In this document: positions 30,648 through 44,795 of the stretch, in pieces
How positions within the stretch are numbered: the first letter of the stretch is position 1
How the letters are laid out: every line of letters begins with the position of its first letter
NCBI GenBank assembly: GCA_020881915.1
Contig: JAJFPB010000010.1
Span: forward strand, 186,001 to 250,000
Source of the DNA: Paramyrothecium sp. XJ0827
Taxonomy: Eukaryota; Ascomycota; Sordariomycetes; Hypocreales; Stachybotryaceae
Reading direction: 5' to 3'
DNA length: 64,000 bases
Program-made: the position numbers and the translations under genes
The notes under the pieces: model-generated
The model's database searches: none
What the model saw: the letters and a program-made list of their open reading frames with translations, nothing else
What the model was told of the DNA's origin: nothing

Positions 30648-32160
30648 TTTTGTTGTTGTAAGGATGAAAATTGTTTGTTGATGTGTAGATTGGATGCTAA
30701 TAGAACGATGCACTTGAGGAATGGCCTCCTTTATGTAGTCTTCACCAGAGTTGAACGTATACATAACGCATTCTTAGACATAATGGCCCTTGTCGCTTTT
30801 GATCGTGTGATTCTATACGAATGTCGCTGATGCAGTGAATGATCTAGAGACAGTAATACGAGACAGTCGGCTGTAGACATGCCTAAGCTACCCAATCATA
30901 TCTATGGTCCTCTGGGCAAACTGCTTACAAAAAAGCTACTTCTCGCCTTCCTCGCCAGGTGAAACCAGATGCCATCGGAGCGGCGGCAACAAAGAACTGG
31001 AATTCCATCTTCATCAGCTTCTGGGTTGCCTTTTGCAATGCAACGCATGGTTATCTCGTCCCACCCACAGGCCGGGCTGGCGACTGGCTGGGGATGTGCG
31101 CAGGCATTCGATTGCAACGCTACAAGACCAAGCCCAGCTCGCGGTGCGCTCTCCTAAACACATTGGTTGCGCTCAAACCGGACACATTCGCTGAGAGTGT
31201 GGCCAAAGGGGACGACAGAACGAGATTGTATGCCCAGGGAATGACGTGGATTGACCCTATCCTGAAGCCCTCGGCCAACAAGATCACCTGGAGGCCGCTA
31301 CGCTTGATGCATTTAACGAGGTAGCGCCAAGGGTGCTACTGCTGGCGATACATGGCTCAGCCAACGCATTTCTCTCCGACAGTGAGACCTCTCACCGCCA
31401 GATGGGGGAAACGAAGCGCGAGCTAGAACAAATCGCGATCTCAGAGTGATAGAGTTCACACTTGAGGGAGAAGGAGTGAACTCTGTCTAGTCTACGCTAG
31501 AGTGGTGGAACTGCGACTGACTATCTTGGTCCAGACTGGATGGGACGCCCAACTGACTACCAAGATTCCCTCAATCAATGACTCGGCCAACCTTTTCAAA
31601 TGTCATTCCCTCATAGCAGTAACTTCACAGGCTTAGACAATCTCGGATGGTTCAGCCATTTTAGCGACTACTATAGTATGTACTTCGGAAGTGTAGTGTC
31701 TCGGTGGGTTAAGTGGCTTGATCCTTAGCTGGTTATTGGCAGGGCTGGATGTGACACATGATTATATTCAATCCAGCAGCAGGGATAGGGACGACCTAAT
31801 CGATAATATAATTCTTCGCCGCCCGCATTCCAGACTACTACAGGATGATACAGGACGGGGAATGAGAGAAGTGGGATGGGAGAAGAGAAAAGAATGGTAG
31901 TGGGAGACGTGGAACCGGAGCGCAGTGCGCAACTCCATAGACATGGCATTATGGCATATGCATCCTAATCTGCGAAGTCTATTAACTGAAAGTGCGCATG
32001 TACTCGGATCCGGTCAGCCGAGTGATTTAAAATGCCTTGTTTTTCTTTTTCTGCAAAGGAGATATGGCCCGAATCGGCCCTAGATACTACCCTAAATGCC
32101 ACGCTCACTAATGTATATCCCTATAAAGCGTAGCGGAGCTTTATAGCGCTCTTATCTTAA
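30648..32160. other. GC-normal stretch without a recognisable gene
   Basis: The longest frames (30,959-31,324 plus, 121 codons; 30,902-31,117 minus, 71 codons) show no domain, signal peptide or intron pattern that I recognise, and overlap one another. It may hold a decayed gene. AT-rich repeat begins abruptly near 32,150. Confidence 0.4.
32121..32146. repeat. Perfect 9-bp hairpin at the island edge
   Basis: CTATAAAGC, an 8-base loop (GTAGCGGA), then GCTTTATAG. It lies about 15 bp before the GC-normal to AT-rich switch and could be part of a transposon end; that is speculation. Confidence 0.6.
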
Positions 32161-33682
32161 TAAAATCTAAAATATATAGTCTAAATAACCCCCTAGGTAT
32201 TATTTATAGTTAAAGTATATATAACTACCTATATTATTATATATAATATTAGATATAATATAAAGGCTACTAAATATAACTAAAGGAAAAATAAATATAT
32301 TATAAAAAAAAGATAAACTTAAGATCTAGTAATAATATATAATTAAGATTACTTTATTTAATATTACTATTATTAATTCTAGCCTTTTATAAACTAGATT
32401 TAGTATTTTATAAAATATAATATAATAAGTACTACTTATATTAAAGAAGATTATTATTTCTAATAATAATAATAAAAAGTCTTAGTAGATCTATTTTAAA
32501 TTTATTCTTATTTAATATTTTTACTACTAATACTATTTTATTTAAAGATATTAGTAAAGTTATTAGTAATTTTATAACTAGTAATAGTTCTAGTTAAAGT
32601 TAAATTACTTTTACCTAAGGTAGAACTTATTTTCTCTAATATTAGAATTAATAGTAAATTATTAATATTAGTTATATAATATCTCTAAGTAAATAACTAT
32701 TTTATTAATATATTAGTTCTTTTAGTAAGTTATTAGAATTTTATTATTAAATTATTAGAACTAGCTTTAATTATAATAATCTTATTTATTATTATAAATT
32801 AGGTCTTAAATCTAGCTTTAATAACTACTACTTTAGATTTAATTATTCCCTAAATAATCTTAGTAATTTTTTATTAAAAATACCCTATAGGGCCTAAGTA
32901 ATTATAGTATTTATTTATATTACTATTACTATTATTTTATTTATATTAATTTTACTATTATTTTATTTATATTAATTTTAGTAAAGTAAAGTTACTTTAT
33001 AATTTACTTTTTTATTTTAATAATTTTAGTATTAGTTTTATTAAATATTTTATAGAGATTTATAAATTTATTAATTATATAATCTAAATTAATTAAAGCT
33101 TTTTTATTATAATAATATTAACTTTAATCTCTATAGTAGAGAATCTAATATACTAAATAATAGTATTTATTATTATATTCTAAGATATATACTAGATTTA
33201 ATTACTTAATATAACTAAAATAACTAGCTATAATTATATTTAGTACTTTATATAGATCTATTATATAGGCTATAATAATATTAATAGCTAATAGAAGTTT
33301 ATTTAGTTAGTAAATAAATATATTTTAGTTAATAATATATTTATTCTTCTACTAAGTTATTATTATATTTTTATATATATTTTTAAGATTTTAAATAAGC
33401 TTTATTTTAGAAATAGTTCTATTTCCTTTTTAATTATTTTTAATCTTAAGTATTATACTATATTTTCTAGGTTACTAAATCTAGTTTATAAAAGACTAAG
33501 ATTAATAGTAGTAGTACTAAATATATTAACCTTAATTAGATATTATTATTAGATCTTAAGTTTATTTTTTTATAGTATATTTATTTTTCTTTAGCTATAT
33601 TTAGTAGCCTTTATATTATATCTAGTATTATATATAATATTAAGAATATATATTTAAAATTTATAATAAAGATAATATATAT

Positions 33683-35747
33683 ATATAGTAAGTAGGCTAA
33701 TATAATAAGTAGGCTATAAATCCCTTATTCTCTATTTTAATTAATTAATTAAATAATTTACTATAATTAGCTATATTAAACTAATTAATAAGACTAATCT
33801 TAATCTTATTTTTTAGATTTTTTAAAAGAATCTAAAATTAAATCTATAATATACTATAGCTATTTATAATATCTTCTATTAAATATTAATTTACTAGAAG
33901 TAAGGTACTTAGTTATAATATAATATTATAATTAATTTATATAAATTATTTAATCTTAAGAAATAAATAATAATTTAATATATTTTTAATTTAAATATAT
34001 AAGATTTTTTTCTTAGTTTTATAATATTAAAAATATAATTAATTAAGTTATATTAAATCTTAAGTTTTATTAAGTAATAATTAAAACTTAAAATATATAT
34101 TTTTATAAGTATAATTACTAAAGAACTAAATATAAAAATCTAATTATAATAAATATATAATTCTTATTTATAAAGAATATAATTATAAAATATAATATTA
34201 AATTAAATAATTAATATAATTTTAATAAAATTAATTTTATAATAAATATTATTATAAGTAATATAATTATTATAAATATAAAGAAATATATAAATTTTAA
34301 AAAATTTAATTTAAGAACTATAAATAAATTATAGTAATTAAATTAATTAATATTAAAAAGTAAGTACTATTACTATTTATTATTATTATAAATTAATATT
34401 ATAAAAATAATTTTTTAATTAATTAGATTATTATAATTACTAAAAATAATTAAATTAATAATAAAATAGATTTTAAGTAATTAAAGTACTTTAATTAATA
34501 TATAATTAATTAAATAAATAATTTCTATTATTTTCTAATTTTTAATAAATATAAAAGCTATTATTTAATTATCTTAAAAAATTTCTATAAAAAAATAAAA
34601 TTATTATATTTTATATATTACTTTATTTATTTATTTTATTTATTTTACTTATTTTATTTATTTTATTTATTTTATTTATTTTATTTATTTTATTTATTTT
34701 ATTTATTTTTTTTTTATTTATTTTATTTATTTTATTTATTTTATTTATTTTATTTATTTTATTTATTTTATTTATTTTATTTATTTTATTTTATTTTATT
34801 TATTTATTTTATTTATTTTTTTTTATTTATTTATTTATTTTATTTATTTTATTTATTTTATTTATTTTATTTATTTTATTTATTTTATTTATTTTATTTA
34901 TTTTATTTATTTTATTTATTTTATTTATTTTATTTATTTATTTATTTATTTTATTTATTTTATTTATTTTATTTATTTTATTTATTTTATTTATTTTATT
35001 TATTTTTATTTATTTTATTTATTAAATATAAATTATTATAATTAAATTAAATATTTAAGAAGATATTAAAAATATTAAATATATTTCTTTAAATATAAAT
35101 TATATAATTTTAAAACTTAATATTTAATTATAAATCTTAATATTTATTATTAATAAATCTAAGTTATTTATTTCTTAGACTTAAAGAATTTTAAAAATAA
35201 TTAAGAAAATAAAATTTTAATTTAAATATATTAAATAATAAATTAAAAAATATAAAAGTACTTTTTAATATTAATTATAAAGATCTTAAAATATTTTTTT
35301 TTTTAAGGAAATAAAAATAATTATTTATAAAATAGCTTTATTAAAAATTAAAATTAAGAATCTTTAAGAAATAAATAAAATATTAAGTTAGTACTAAAAT
35401 AATATATATATATATATATATTTATATAATAAAGAAATAATAATTATAGAAGAAAACTAAATATTAATTAATTAAATAAATATAAATATATAAATAGTAA
35501 TTAAATTATTAAAGTAAAATAATTAAAAAAATTAAGATAATTAATTTAGTAATAATATAATTTATATAATAAATCTAGGTATAATATATAAATATATTAA
35601 GTAAAAATAAAGAAATCTAAATAAGAATTTAGTAATTAGTTTTAATTAATTAAATAATTTATAGTATTTTAATTAGCGTTTTTATTTTAAGAATTAAGAT
35701 TTATAGCCTACTTATTATATTAGCTTATTTACTATATATATATATTT
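33683..35747. mobile_element. Fot1/pogo-like transposon, copy 2 (about 2.06 kb)
   Basis: The ends GTAAGTAGGCTAATATAATA (left) and their inverse near 35,705-35,740 form terminal inverted repeats of about 45 bp. Gross length is raised by a 400-bp microsatellite at 34,617-35,022; without it the element is close to the 1.84 kb of copy 4 (42,952), with which it is colinear. No frame is open. Confidence 0.7.
34617..35022 (+). repeat. (TTTAT)/(TTTTATTTAT)n microsatellite, about 400 bp
   Basis: It is an array of TTTTATTTAT units with several TTTT slips. The homologous spot in Fot1-like copy 4 (about 43,955) has only one to two units, so the array expanded inside this copy. Confidence 0.95.
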
Positions 35748-37239
35748 ATTCTTAGTAATATTATTATAATTAGATTCTATAATTAAGTAGCTATTTTTAA
35801 TAAATTTAAAAGCTAGTATAATAAGTATATTATTAATAATTTATAGTCTTTTAATACTTTCTTTTTTATTTATTTATATATATATATTTAATTTTATTAT
35901 TATTTTTTATTTTTAGTATTTTATTAAGTTTATTTCTTAAGTATAATTATATATTTAAATTAAATATATATAAAAATTACTATAGTTATAATAGTTCTAT
36001 AGACTTTAAATATATATATATAATAATATAATATTACTAATTATACTTTTATTATACTTATTAATTAATAATTTAATAATATTAAATTTAATAATTTAAA
36101 TATAAAAAATATTTTATTTAATATTAAATTTATTAATTATTATTTTCTTAAAATAGATTTAATTAATTATAAAAATCTTCTTATTAAAAAGGCCTTATTA
36201 GTAGTTTTTTATTTTTTTATTTTAAAATTAAAATTAATAAAAACTAGCTAGTTTAAGAAAATTAATTATTTAATATTATTATAAAAAGTAATAAGTATTC
36301 TTTTATAGTTATTATTAAAGAAATTATTATTTTTATATATATAGTAATATTTTTATTTCTTAGTATATAATAAAGAATTAATATAATTTAATTACTAAAT
36401 AATTATAATCTTTATAAAACATAATTTATTCTTAGAGTTATTATTATTTTTATTAAGTTTATTTTTAATACTATTAGAATTATATTTCTTATTATTACTT
36501 TTACTTTTTTAATATTTATAATACTTAGTTAGTAATTATTTTAATTAAGTTAATTTATTAAAGGATCTATTTTTTTATTTCTTAGAATATTAGATCTAAA
36601 GCTAGTAAATTATTTTTAAGTTATAATATATATTTTATTATAATTTCTATATTATTTTTATTTACTAATATATTAAATTTATTCTTATTAATATTAAAGA
36701 AGATTTAATTAAGAGAATTAAGAGATCTAAAAAAATAATATTATACTTATTTTAAGGAACTTTAAATTAATAAAGTTATTTATAGCTATATTATTATTAT
36801 TTAGGGAATTACTAAAGTTAATTATATTCTCTATATAATAAGTATAGATCTTATTTTAATAATATTAAATCTATAAAGTAAAGTAAAATATTTATATATT
36901 ATTAGATCTATATATAGTAATAAATCTATTTATAAAATATATATATATATATATATATATTACTAAATCTAATTATAGTAATTATATAAAAGTTTTAATA
37001 ATAATATAAATAAATAATTAAATTTTTTTTTTTAATTATTAATTATAAAATAATAAGTTATAAGGAAATATTAAATAAAATAAATTTAATATATAAAATA
37101 GGTATTATTTTTTTAATATTACCATTTATTAAAAATAAATATTATATCTATATATTCTTTAATTAAATATAATTTACTATATATTTAAATTAAGTCTTTA
37201 TTTAGAAAAATACTATTAATTTAAATTAATAATTTCTTA

Positions 37240-38266
37240 ATTAAGAAATTTATTTAAATAATCTAAATTTAAGAATTTTAAATAAAGACTTAAATATAAT
37301 AAAAATAATTTAATAGGGAGATGTAATACCTAGAACCTTAGATATAGTAATAATAAAGTAAATAATAAAGATATATAATATACTATAGGTACTTATAAGG
37401 CTTAAGCTATTTATTTTAATAGGAACTTAATAGAGCTATTAAGATATTACTATACTACTAAGATCTATATTAAATAAACCTTATAGCTATAGCTATAGTA
37501 ATACTAGTAATAAAGCTAAAGTTAATATAAGTTCTATAGTAATATATATTACCTAGCCTTAATAAAGTTAAATTAAATTAAAGAATAGTAATATAAAAAT
37601 CTACTTATACTTTACTTATTATAGCTAAAATCTCTATTTATTACTAATACTAATACTAGAAGAGACCTACTACTTATAATCCTAATATTTATTAAGACTT
37701 CTATATTAAATCTAGAGTAATACTTAATAAGTAAGATTACTTAAGTAAAGGAAGCTAGTAAAGCTAAATACTAATTAATATAGAAGATCTTAAGATAACT
37801 AAAGTAAATATAAAAATAAATATAAGATATAATATAATTTAAGAGCTATAAAAGAAGATTAGTTCTAAAGAAATAAAGAAGAATCTAGATAAATTTAGAA
37901 ATAAGTTATATTTCTTAAAAATAAGATCTATAATTTAAAAATAGAAAGAAATATAAAGAAGATAAAGTATCTAGCTAAGGAGATCTAATAATTCTAATTA
38001 GAAGTATCTAAATATTAGCCTAGAGACCTTAGAGATCTTTTATAATAAATAGTAAGAGTAGTAAGACTTACTAAGCTCTTACTATTATAGTAAATAATTA
38101 AGTAAATCTAACTTATTTAAATTAATAATATTTTCTATAATATAATAATATATATTATCTAAAGTCTATATAAGCCGCTATAGTAATTAAGTTAATTATA
38201 TAACCTATTATATGACCTTAGTAATAGTAGTAATAATAGGTCTTTTATTTTTAGTACCTAGGAGGA
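37240..38266 (-). mobile_element. E11 element, copy 6 (1,027 bp), inverted
   Basis: It starts ATTAAGAAAT and ends TACCTAGGAGGA, the inverse of the E11 ends. Flanks AATAATTTCTTA (37,228-37,239) and AATAGTTTCTTA (38,267-38,278) form a 12-bp duplication with one transition. The homologous uninterrupted site is near 8,880 in block B copy 1. Confidence 0.8.
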
Positions 38267-38689
38267 AATAGTTTCTTAATATATTTAAATAAAATAAAAT
38301 ATAGTTTTAATTATTTTTATTTTAGTAATTTAGTTATTATTTTTAGTTATAAACCCTTTTTAATAAACTTAATATTTTATATTTAATTCCTAGTTATATT
38401 TATTTTTATTATATTATATAATATATTTAATTTTCTATTAATTATTTCTATTTTAGCTATTTACTTTTACGAATTTAAATAATAATTACTATTTATTAAA
38501 AGAATTAAGTTCTTATATTAATTTTTATAATTATATTACTAATATTATTAAGTAAATCTTCTATATATATAGAAAATCTAATTTAAATACTTATAAATAT
38601 ATTTTCTAAAGAACTATATATAGTTTAGTTTTTATTAGAAATTATTTATATTTAGGCTTTTTAAGTAAGTAATAACTTTTATAAAATTA

Positions 38690-41094
38690 AAAATAATTAG
38701 ATCTAGATCTAAGTATAAAATAAGTAGTTTTTATAATTTATTATTTAATATAAAAAATAAAATTCTTTTTTAAAGTAATAAATTACTTATTACTAATTTA
38801 TAAGACTTCTTCTCTAAAAGCTAATTAAAGAATATCTTAGAAACTATATATTATTAATAATTAGTAGATTTTAATTTAAATATAATATATAAAATATTCT
38901 ATTTATATAAATAATACCTTTTCTTAGAAATATATAAAAAGGTACTTTATAGATTATAAGATATAATACTTTAAGAAGTATTATAAAAAGTAATCTCTTT
39001 TAATTAGTAAAGATCTTACTTTTTCTTTACTTTAGTTATATAGGTTTTTTACTATATATTAATTTAAAAGTCCTATTTTTATTAGACTAATATATTATTA
39101 GTACTAGCCTATTTCCTATATTAGCCCTAAATATACTAGCCTTCCTTTATTTTAGGATATTTTAAGCTGGTTTATTCTTTATAGTAATATATATAAGGCT
39201 AGTATAATATATATATATAATAAAGTAATTAATATAATAAAGTAATTAAAAATCTTATCTTTTAAGGTAAGAACCTTAATTAAAATATTATAGATTATTT
39301 AATTAATTAGAACTAATTACTAAACTTTTATTTAAATTTCTTTATTTTTACTTAAAATATTTATATATTATAATTAGATTTATTATATAAATTATATTAC
39401 TATTAAATTAATTATCTTATTTTTCTTTAATTACCTTATTTTAATAATTTAATTACTACTTATATATTTATATTTATTTAATTAATTAATATTTAAATTT
39501 TTTTATAATTATTATTTTTTTATTATATAAGTATTTCTTTTTTTTTTAGTATTAATTTAGTATTTTATTTATTTTTTAAAAAGTATAATTTTTAATTATA
39601 AGTAATATGATTTTATATTAATTTATAAATAAATTCTTAGAAAATATATTTAAAGTCTTAATAATTAATATTAAAGAGCTACTTTTATATTTTTTAATTT
39701 ATTTTTTAATATATTTAAATTAAGGATTTATATTTTTTATTATTTTTAGGATTTTTAAAATCTAAGAAATAAATAACTTAGGCTTATTAATAATAAATAT
39801 TAAAGTTTATAATTAAATATTAAGTTTTAAAATTATATAATTTATATTTAAAGAAATATATTTAATACTTTTAAAATCTTCTTAAATATTTAATTTAATT
39901 ATAATATAATTTAATATATAATATAAAAATAAATAAAATTTAGTTTTAAAAATATATATTATAAAGTATTTAATTAAATATTTTACTTTTTAATTATAAG
40001 TTTTTTTAAGTAATTTAAAGTAATTTATATTTAATAATTAAAATAAATAAAATAATATATAAAATATAATAATTTTATTATTTTTATAAAAATCCTTAAT
40101 AGTAATTATATAATAACTTTTATATTTATTAAAAATTAAAAAATAATAAATATTATTTAATTAATTAATTATATATTAATTAAAGTACTTTAATTACTTA
40201 AGATCTATTTTATTATTAATTTAATTATTTTTAGTAATTATAATAAATTAATTAATTAAAAATTACTTTTATAATATTAATTTAAAAAATAATATTAGCT
40301 TATAATAATAATAAATAGTAGTAGTATTTGTTTTTTAATATTAATTAATTTAATTACTATAATTTATTTATAGTTTTTAAATTAGATTTTTTAGGATTTA
40401 TATATTTCTTTATATTTATAATAATTATATTATTTATAATAATATTTATTATAAAACTAGTTTTTTATTAAAGTTATATTAATTATTTAATTTAATATTA
40501 TATTTTATAATTATATTCTTTATAAATAAGAATTATATATTTATTATAATTAGATCTTTATATTTAATTCTTTAGTAATTATATTTATAAAAGAAATATA
40601 TTTTAAGTTTTAATTATTATTTAATAAAATTTAAAATTTAATATAATTTAATAAAAATATTTTTTACTTAATAAGTAATTAATTTATTATATTTTAATAT
40701 TATAAAATTATAAAAAGATTCTTATATATTTAAGTTAAAAATATATTAAATTATTATTTATTTCTTAAAATTAAATAATTTATATAAATTAAATATAGTA
40801 ATATATTAAGATTATTTACTTTATTTATAATTATATAAGGTACTAAATAAAATCTTATAGATTTAATTTTAAATCTTTTTAAAGAGCCTAAAGTATAAAA
40901 ATAATATTAATTTCTTAAATTAAGTTTATTATAATTAGTTATAGTAAATTATTTAATTAATTAATTAAGATATAAAATAAGGGATTTTTAATTACTTTAT
41001 TATATTAATTGCTTTATTATATATATATATTATCTATTTATATATATTTATTATATACTTATTTATAACTAGTTATAACCTTAGGTTAGGTTAT
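38690..41094 (-). repeat. Inverted gypsy LTR split by a Fot1-like transposon
   Basis: 38,690-39,204 and 41,033-41,094 together are the inverse of the LTR at 2,720-3,317, ending with the inverse of TATAACCTGACCCAAGG. No gypsy coding relic lies next to it, so it may be a solo LTR. The insert at 39,205-41,032 is a Fot1-like element. Confidence 0.65.
39205..41032. mobile_element. Fot1/pogo-like transposon, copy 3 (about 1.83 kb)
   Basis: The ends TAATAAAGTAATTAATATAA and their inverse (40,985-41,032) pair. The terminal sequence differs from copies 2 and 4, so it is a second subfamily. The interior is colinear with the transposase relic at 11,815-13,480 but entirely RIP-mutated. Confidence 0.7.
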
Positions 41095-42951
41095 AATACC
41101 TAATAACTATAGTAGCTATAGCTTTAAGGCTCTAAGTATTACTACTACTAAACCTAAAAATAATCTTAATAGCTTTACTAGTTATTTTATATCTTTTCTA
41201 TAGAAAATATAGTTATTTATTATAAGATCTTAAAAGAAATAAATATAAAAGAAAGAAGTTATTTTTAATTATATTCCTAATATCTCTAATATCTTTACTA
41301 GCTATAGCTCTATTACCTCTAATATTACTAATATCTTTAATATTTCTACTAGTTATAGCTTTATTATTATATATAATATTAGATATAATATAAAGGCTAC
41401 TAAATATAGCTAAAGAAAAGATAGATATATTATAAATAAAAGATAAACTTAAGATCTAATAATAATATTTAGTTAAAATTAATATATTTAGTACTACTAA
41501 TATTAATCTTAGCTTTTTATAAACTAGATTTAGTAATCTATATAATATAATATAATAAGTACTACTTATATAAAAGAAGATTACTATTTTTAGTAATATA
41601 AAAGAAAAATAATATTTTATAGATCTATTCTAAATCTATTTTTATTTAATATTCTAATTACTAATACTATTTTATTTAAAGATATTAAAGAAGTTATTAG
41701 TAATCTTGTTATTTCTATTTAATATAGAACTTATTTTATTTAATATTAAAATTATTACTAGATTTATAATATTAATTATATAGTATTTTTAATTAAATTA
41801 TTATTTTATTAGTATATTAGATCTCTTAGTAAACTATTAGAATTTAGTTATTAGGCTTCTAGAACTAAATATAATTATAATAGTTCTATTTACTATTATA
41901 AGCTAGGTCCTTAGTTTAGTCTTAATAGTAATTACTTTAGATTTAATTATTTTAAGAATAATTTTATTAACTTTTTTATTAAAAATACCCTATATAGCTT
42001 TAGTAATTATTATATTTACTTATATTACTATTATTATTACTTTATTTATATTAATTTTAGCTTTAAGAAATTAATTTATAATTTATTTTTTTATTTTAGT
42101 AATTTTAATATTAGTTTTACTAAGAATCTTATATAAGGTAGCTAATTCTATAATTATATATTCTAATTTAGCTAGAGCTTTTTTTACTATAATAATAGTA
42201 CTAACCTTAATCTTTATAATAAAGAATCTAATTTATTAATTAATAGTATCTTTATTATACTCTAAAATATATATTAAATCTAGTTACTTAATATAACTAA
42301 TATAATTAATTATAATTATATTTAGTACTTTATATAGATCTATTATATAAATTATAATTATATTAATAACTAATAGAAATTTATTTATTTAGTAAATAAA
42401 TATATTTTAATTAGTAATATATTAATTTTCTTACTAAGTTACTACTATACCTTTATATATATTTTTAAGGTTTTAAATAAACTTAATTTTAAAAATAGTT
42501 CTATTTTATTCTAGATTAATTTTAATATTAAGAATATATATTTAAATTTTATAATAAAATTAATTAGTAATATTATAGTAATTAAATTCTATAATTAAGT
42601 AGCTATTTTTAATAAATTTAAGAAGTAAAGTAATAAAAGTATTATTAATAGTTTATTACTTCTTATAACCCTCTTTTCTATTTATTTATATATATATATT
42701 TAATTCTATTATTTCTTCTTACTTTTTAGTAATTTATTAATTATATTATTACTAAGTATTTATTTAAATACTTTTACTTAATATTATATTAATTTTACTA
42801 TTAATTATATTTTTTTATTTCTTTTCTTTTATAACTAAAGCTACTATAAGGAACTACTAAAATAATTTTAAATAGATCCTTCTTATTATTAATTTTAGTA
42901 GATTTTTTATTCTTCTTAGTATTCTTTTAAGCTTATTTTTTAAATATAGTT
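41095..42951. mobile_element. Repeat block B, third copy (left part)
   Basis: 41,365-42,951 aligns with 4,836-7,490 minus the E11 insertion. It contains the uninterrupted target site of E11 copy 1. 41,095-41,364 is AT-rich debris containing TTTACTAGTTAT-like repeats. Block B is broken off by the Fot1-like element that follows. Confidence 0.55.
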
Positions 42952-44795
42952 ATAATATATATAAATAGTAAGTAGGCTAATATAATAAGCGGGCTATAAA
43001 TCCCTTATTCTATATCTTAATTAATTAATTAAATAATTTATTATAATTAATTATATTAAATTTAATTAATAAAATTAATTTTAATTTTATTTTATAGGTT
43101 CTTTAAAAAAACTTAAAATTAAATTTATAATATATTATAGCTATTTATAATATTCCCTATTAAATATTAACTTACTAAAAATAAGGTACTTAATTATAAT
43201 ATAATACTATAATTAATTTATATAAATTATTTAATTTTAAGAAATAAATAATAATTTAATATATTTTTAATTTAAATATATAAGGATTTTCTTCTTAATT
43301 TTATAATATTAAAGATATAATTAATTAATTGTTTATTAAATAAGAAATATCTTCTATTAAGTTATATTAAATCTTAAATTTTATTAAATAATAATTAAAA
43401 CTTAAAATATATTTTTATAAGTATAATTACTAAAGAACTAAATATAAAAATCTAATTATAATAAATATATAATTCTTACTTATAAAAATATAATTATAAA
43501 GTATAATATTAAAAATTAAATAATTAATATAACTTTAATAAAATTAGTTTTATAATAAATATTATTATAAATAATATAATTATTATAAATATAAAAAGAT
43601 ATATAAATCCTAAAAAATCTAATTTAAGAACTATAAATAAATTATAGTAATTAAATTAATTAATACTAAAAAGTAAATATTACTACTATTTATTATTATT
43701 ATAAATTAATATTATTTCTTAAATTAATATTATAAAAATAATTTTCTAATTAATTAAATTATTATAATTATTAAAAATAACTAAATTAATAATAAAATAG
43801 GCCTTAAGTAATTAAAGTACTTTAATTAATATATAATTAATTAATTAAATAGTTTCTATTATTTTTTAATTCTTAATAAATATAAAGATTATTATTTAAT
43901 TACTTTTAAGGATTTTTATAAAAGAATAAAATTATTATATTTTATATATTATTTTATTTATTTTAATTACTAAATATAAATTATATTAAATTATTTAAAA
44001 AATTTATAATTAAGAAATAAAGTATTTAATTAAATACTTTATAATATATATTTTTAAAATTATTTTATTTTTAATTTTTATATTATATATTAAATTACTA
44101 TAATTAAATTAAATATTTAAAAAGACTTTAAAAGTACTAAATTTATTTCTTTAAATATAAATTATATAATTTTAAAACTTAATATTTAATTTTAAAATTT
44201 AAAATTTATTATTAATAAACTTAAATTATTTATTTCTTAGATTTTAAAAATCCTAAAAATAATTAAAAAATAAAATTTTAATTTAAATATATTAAATAAT
44301 AAATTAAAAAATATAAAAGTAATTCTTTAGTATTAATTATAAAGGCCTTAAACTCTTTTTTTAAAGAAATAAAAATAATTATTTATAGAATAATTTTATT
44401 AAAAATTAAAATTAAAAATCTTTAAAAAATAAATAAAATAATTAAGTTAATACTAAAAAATAAAAGAAATATTTATATAATAAAGAAATAATAATTATAG
44501 AATAAAATTAATATTAATTAATTAAATAAATATAAATATATAAATAATAACTAAATTATTAAAATAAAGTTATTAAAGAAAATTAAAGTAATTAATTTAG
44601 TAGTAATATAATTTATATAATAAATCTAGTTATAATATATAAATATCTTAAATAAAAATAAAGAAATTTAAATAAGAGTTTAGTAATTAATTTTAATTAA
44701 TTAAATAATTTATAGTATTTTAATTAATATTCTTATTTTAAGGATTAAGATTTATAGCCTACTTACTATATTAACCTACTTATTATATATATATA
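42952..44795. mobile_element. Fot1/pogo-like transposon, copy 4 (about 1.84 kb)
   Basis: The terminal inverted repeats GTAAGTAGGCTAATATAATA and inverse (44,750-44,790) match those of copy 2. It is RIP-mutated with no open frame. Confidence 0.7.

Larger units (their letters stand above)
32161..38689. mobile_element. Repeat block B, second copy, with nested Fot1-like and E11 insertions
   Basis: 32,220-33,682, 35,748-37,239 and 38,267-38,689 together align with 4,836-9,300 once the nested elements (33,683-35,747 and 37,240-38,266) are removed. It is RIP-mutated with no open frame. Confidence 0.6.

Noticed and set aside
30902..31324. Overlapping 71-121 codon ORFs on both strands
   Set aside because: No domain, signal peptide, intron pattern or homology that I recognise; left as an unassigned stretch.
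32121..32146. Helitron 3' hairpin
   Set aside because: No CTRR terminus at the right distance after the stem and no matching 5' end.
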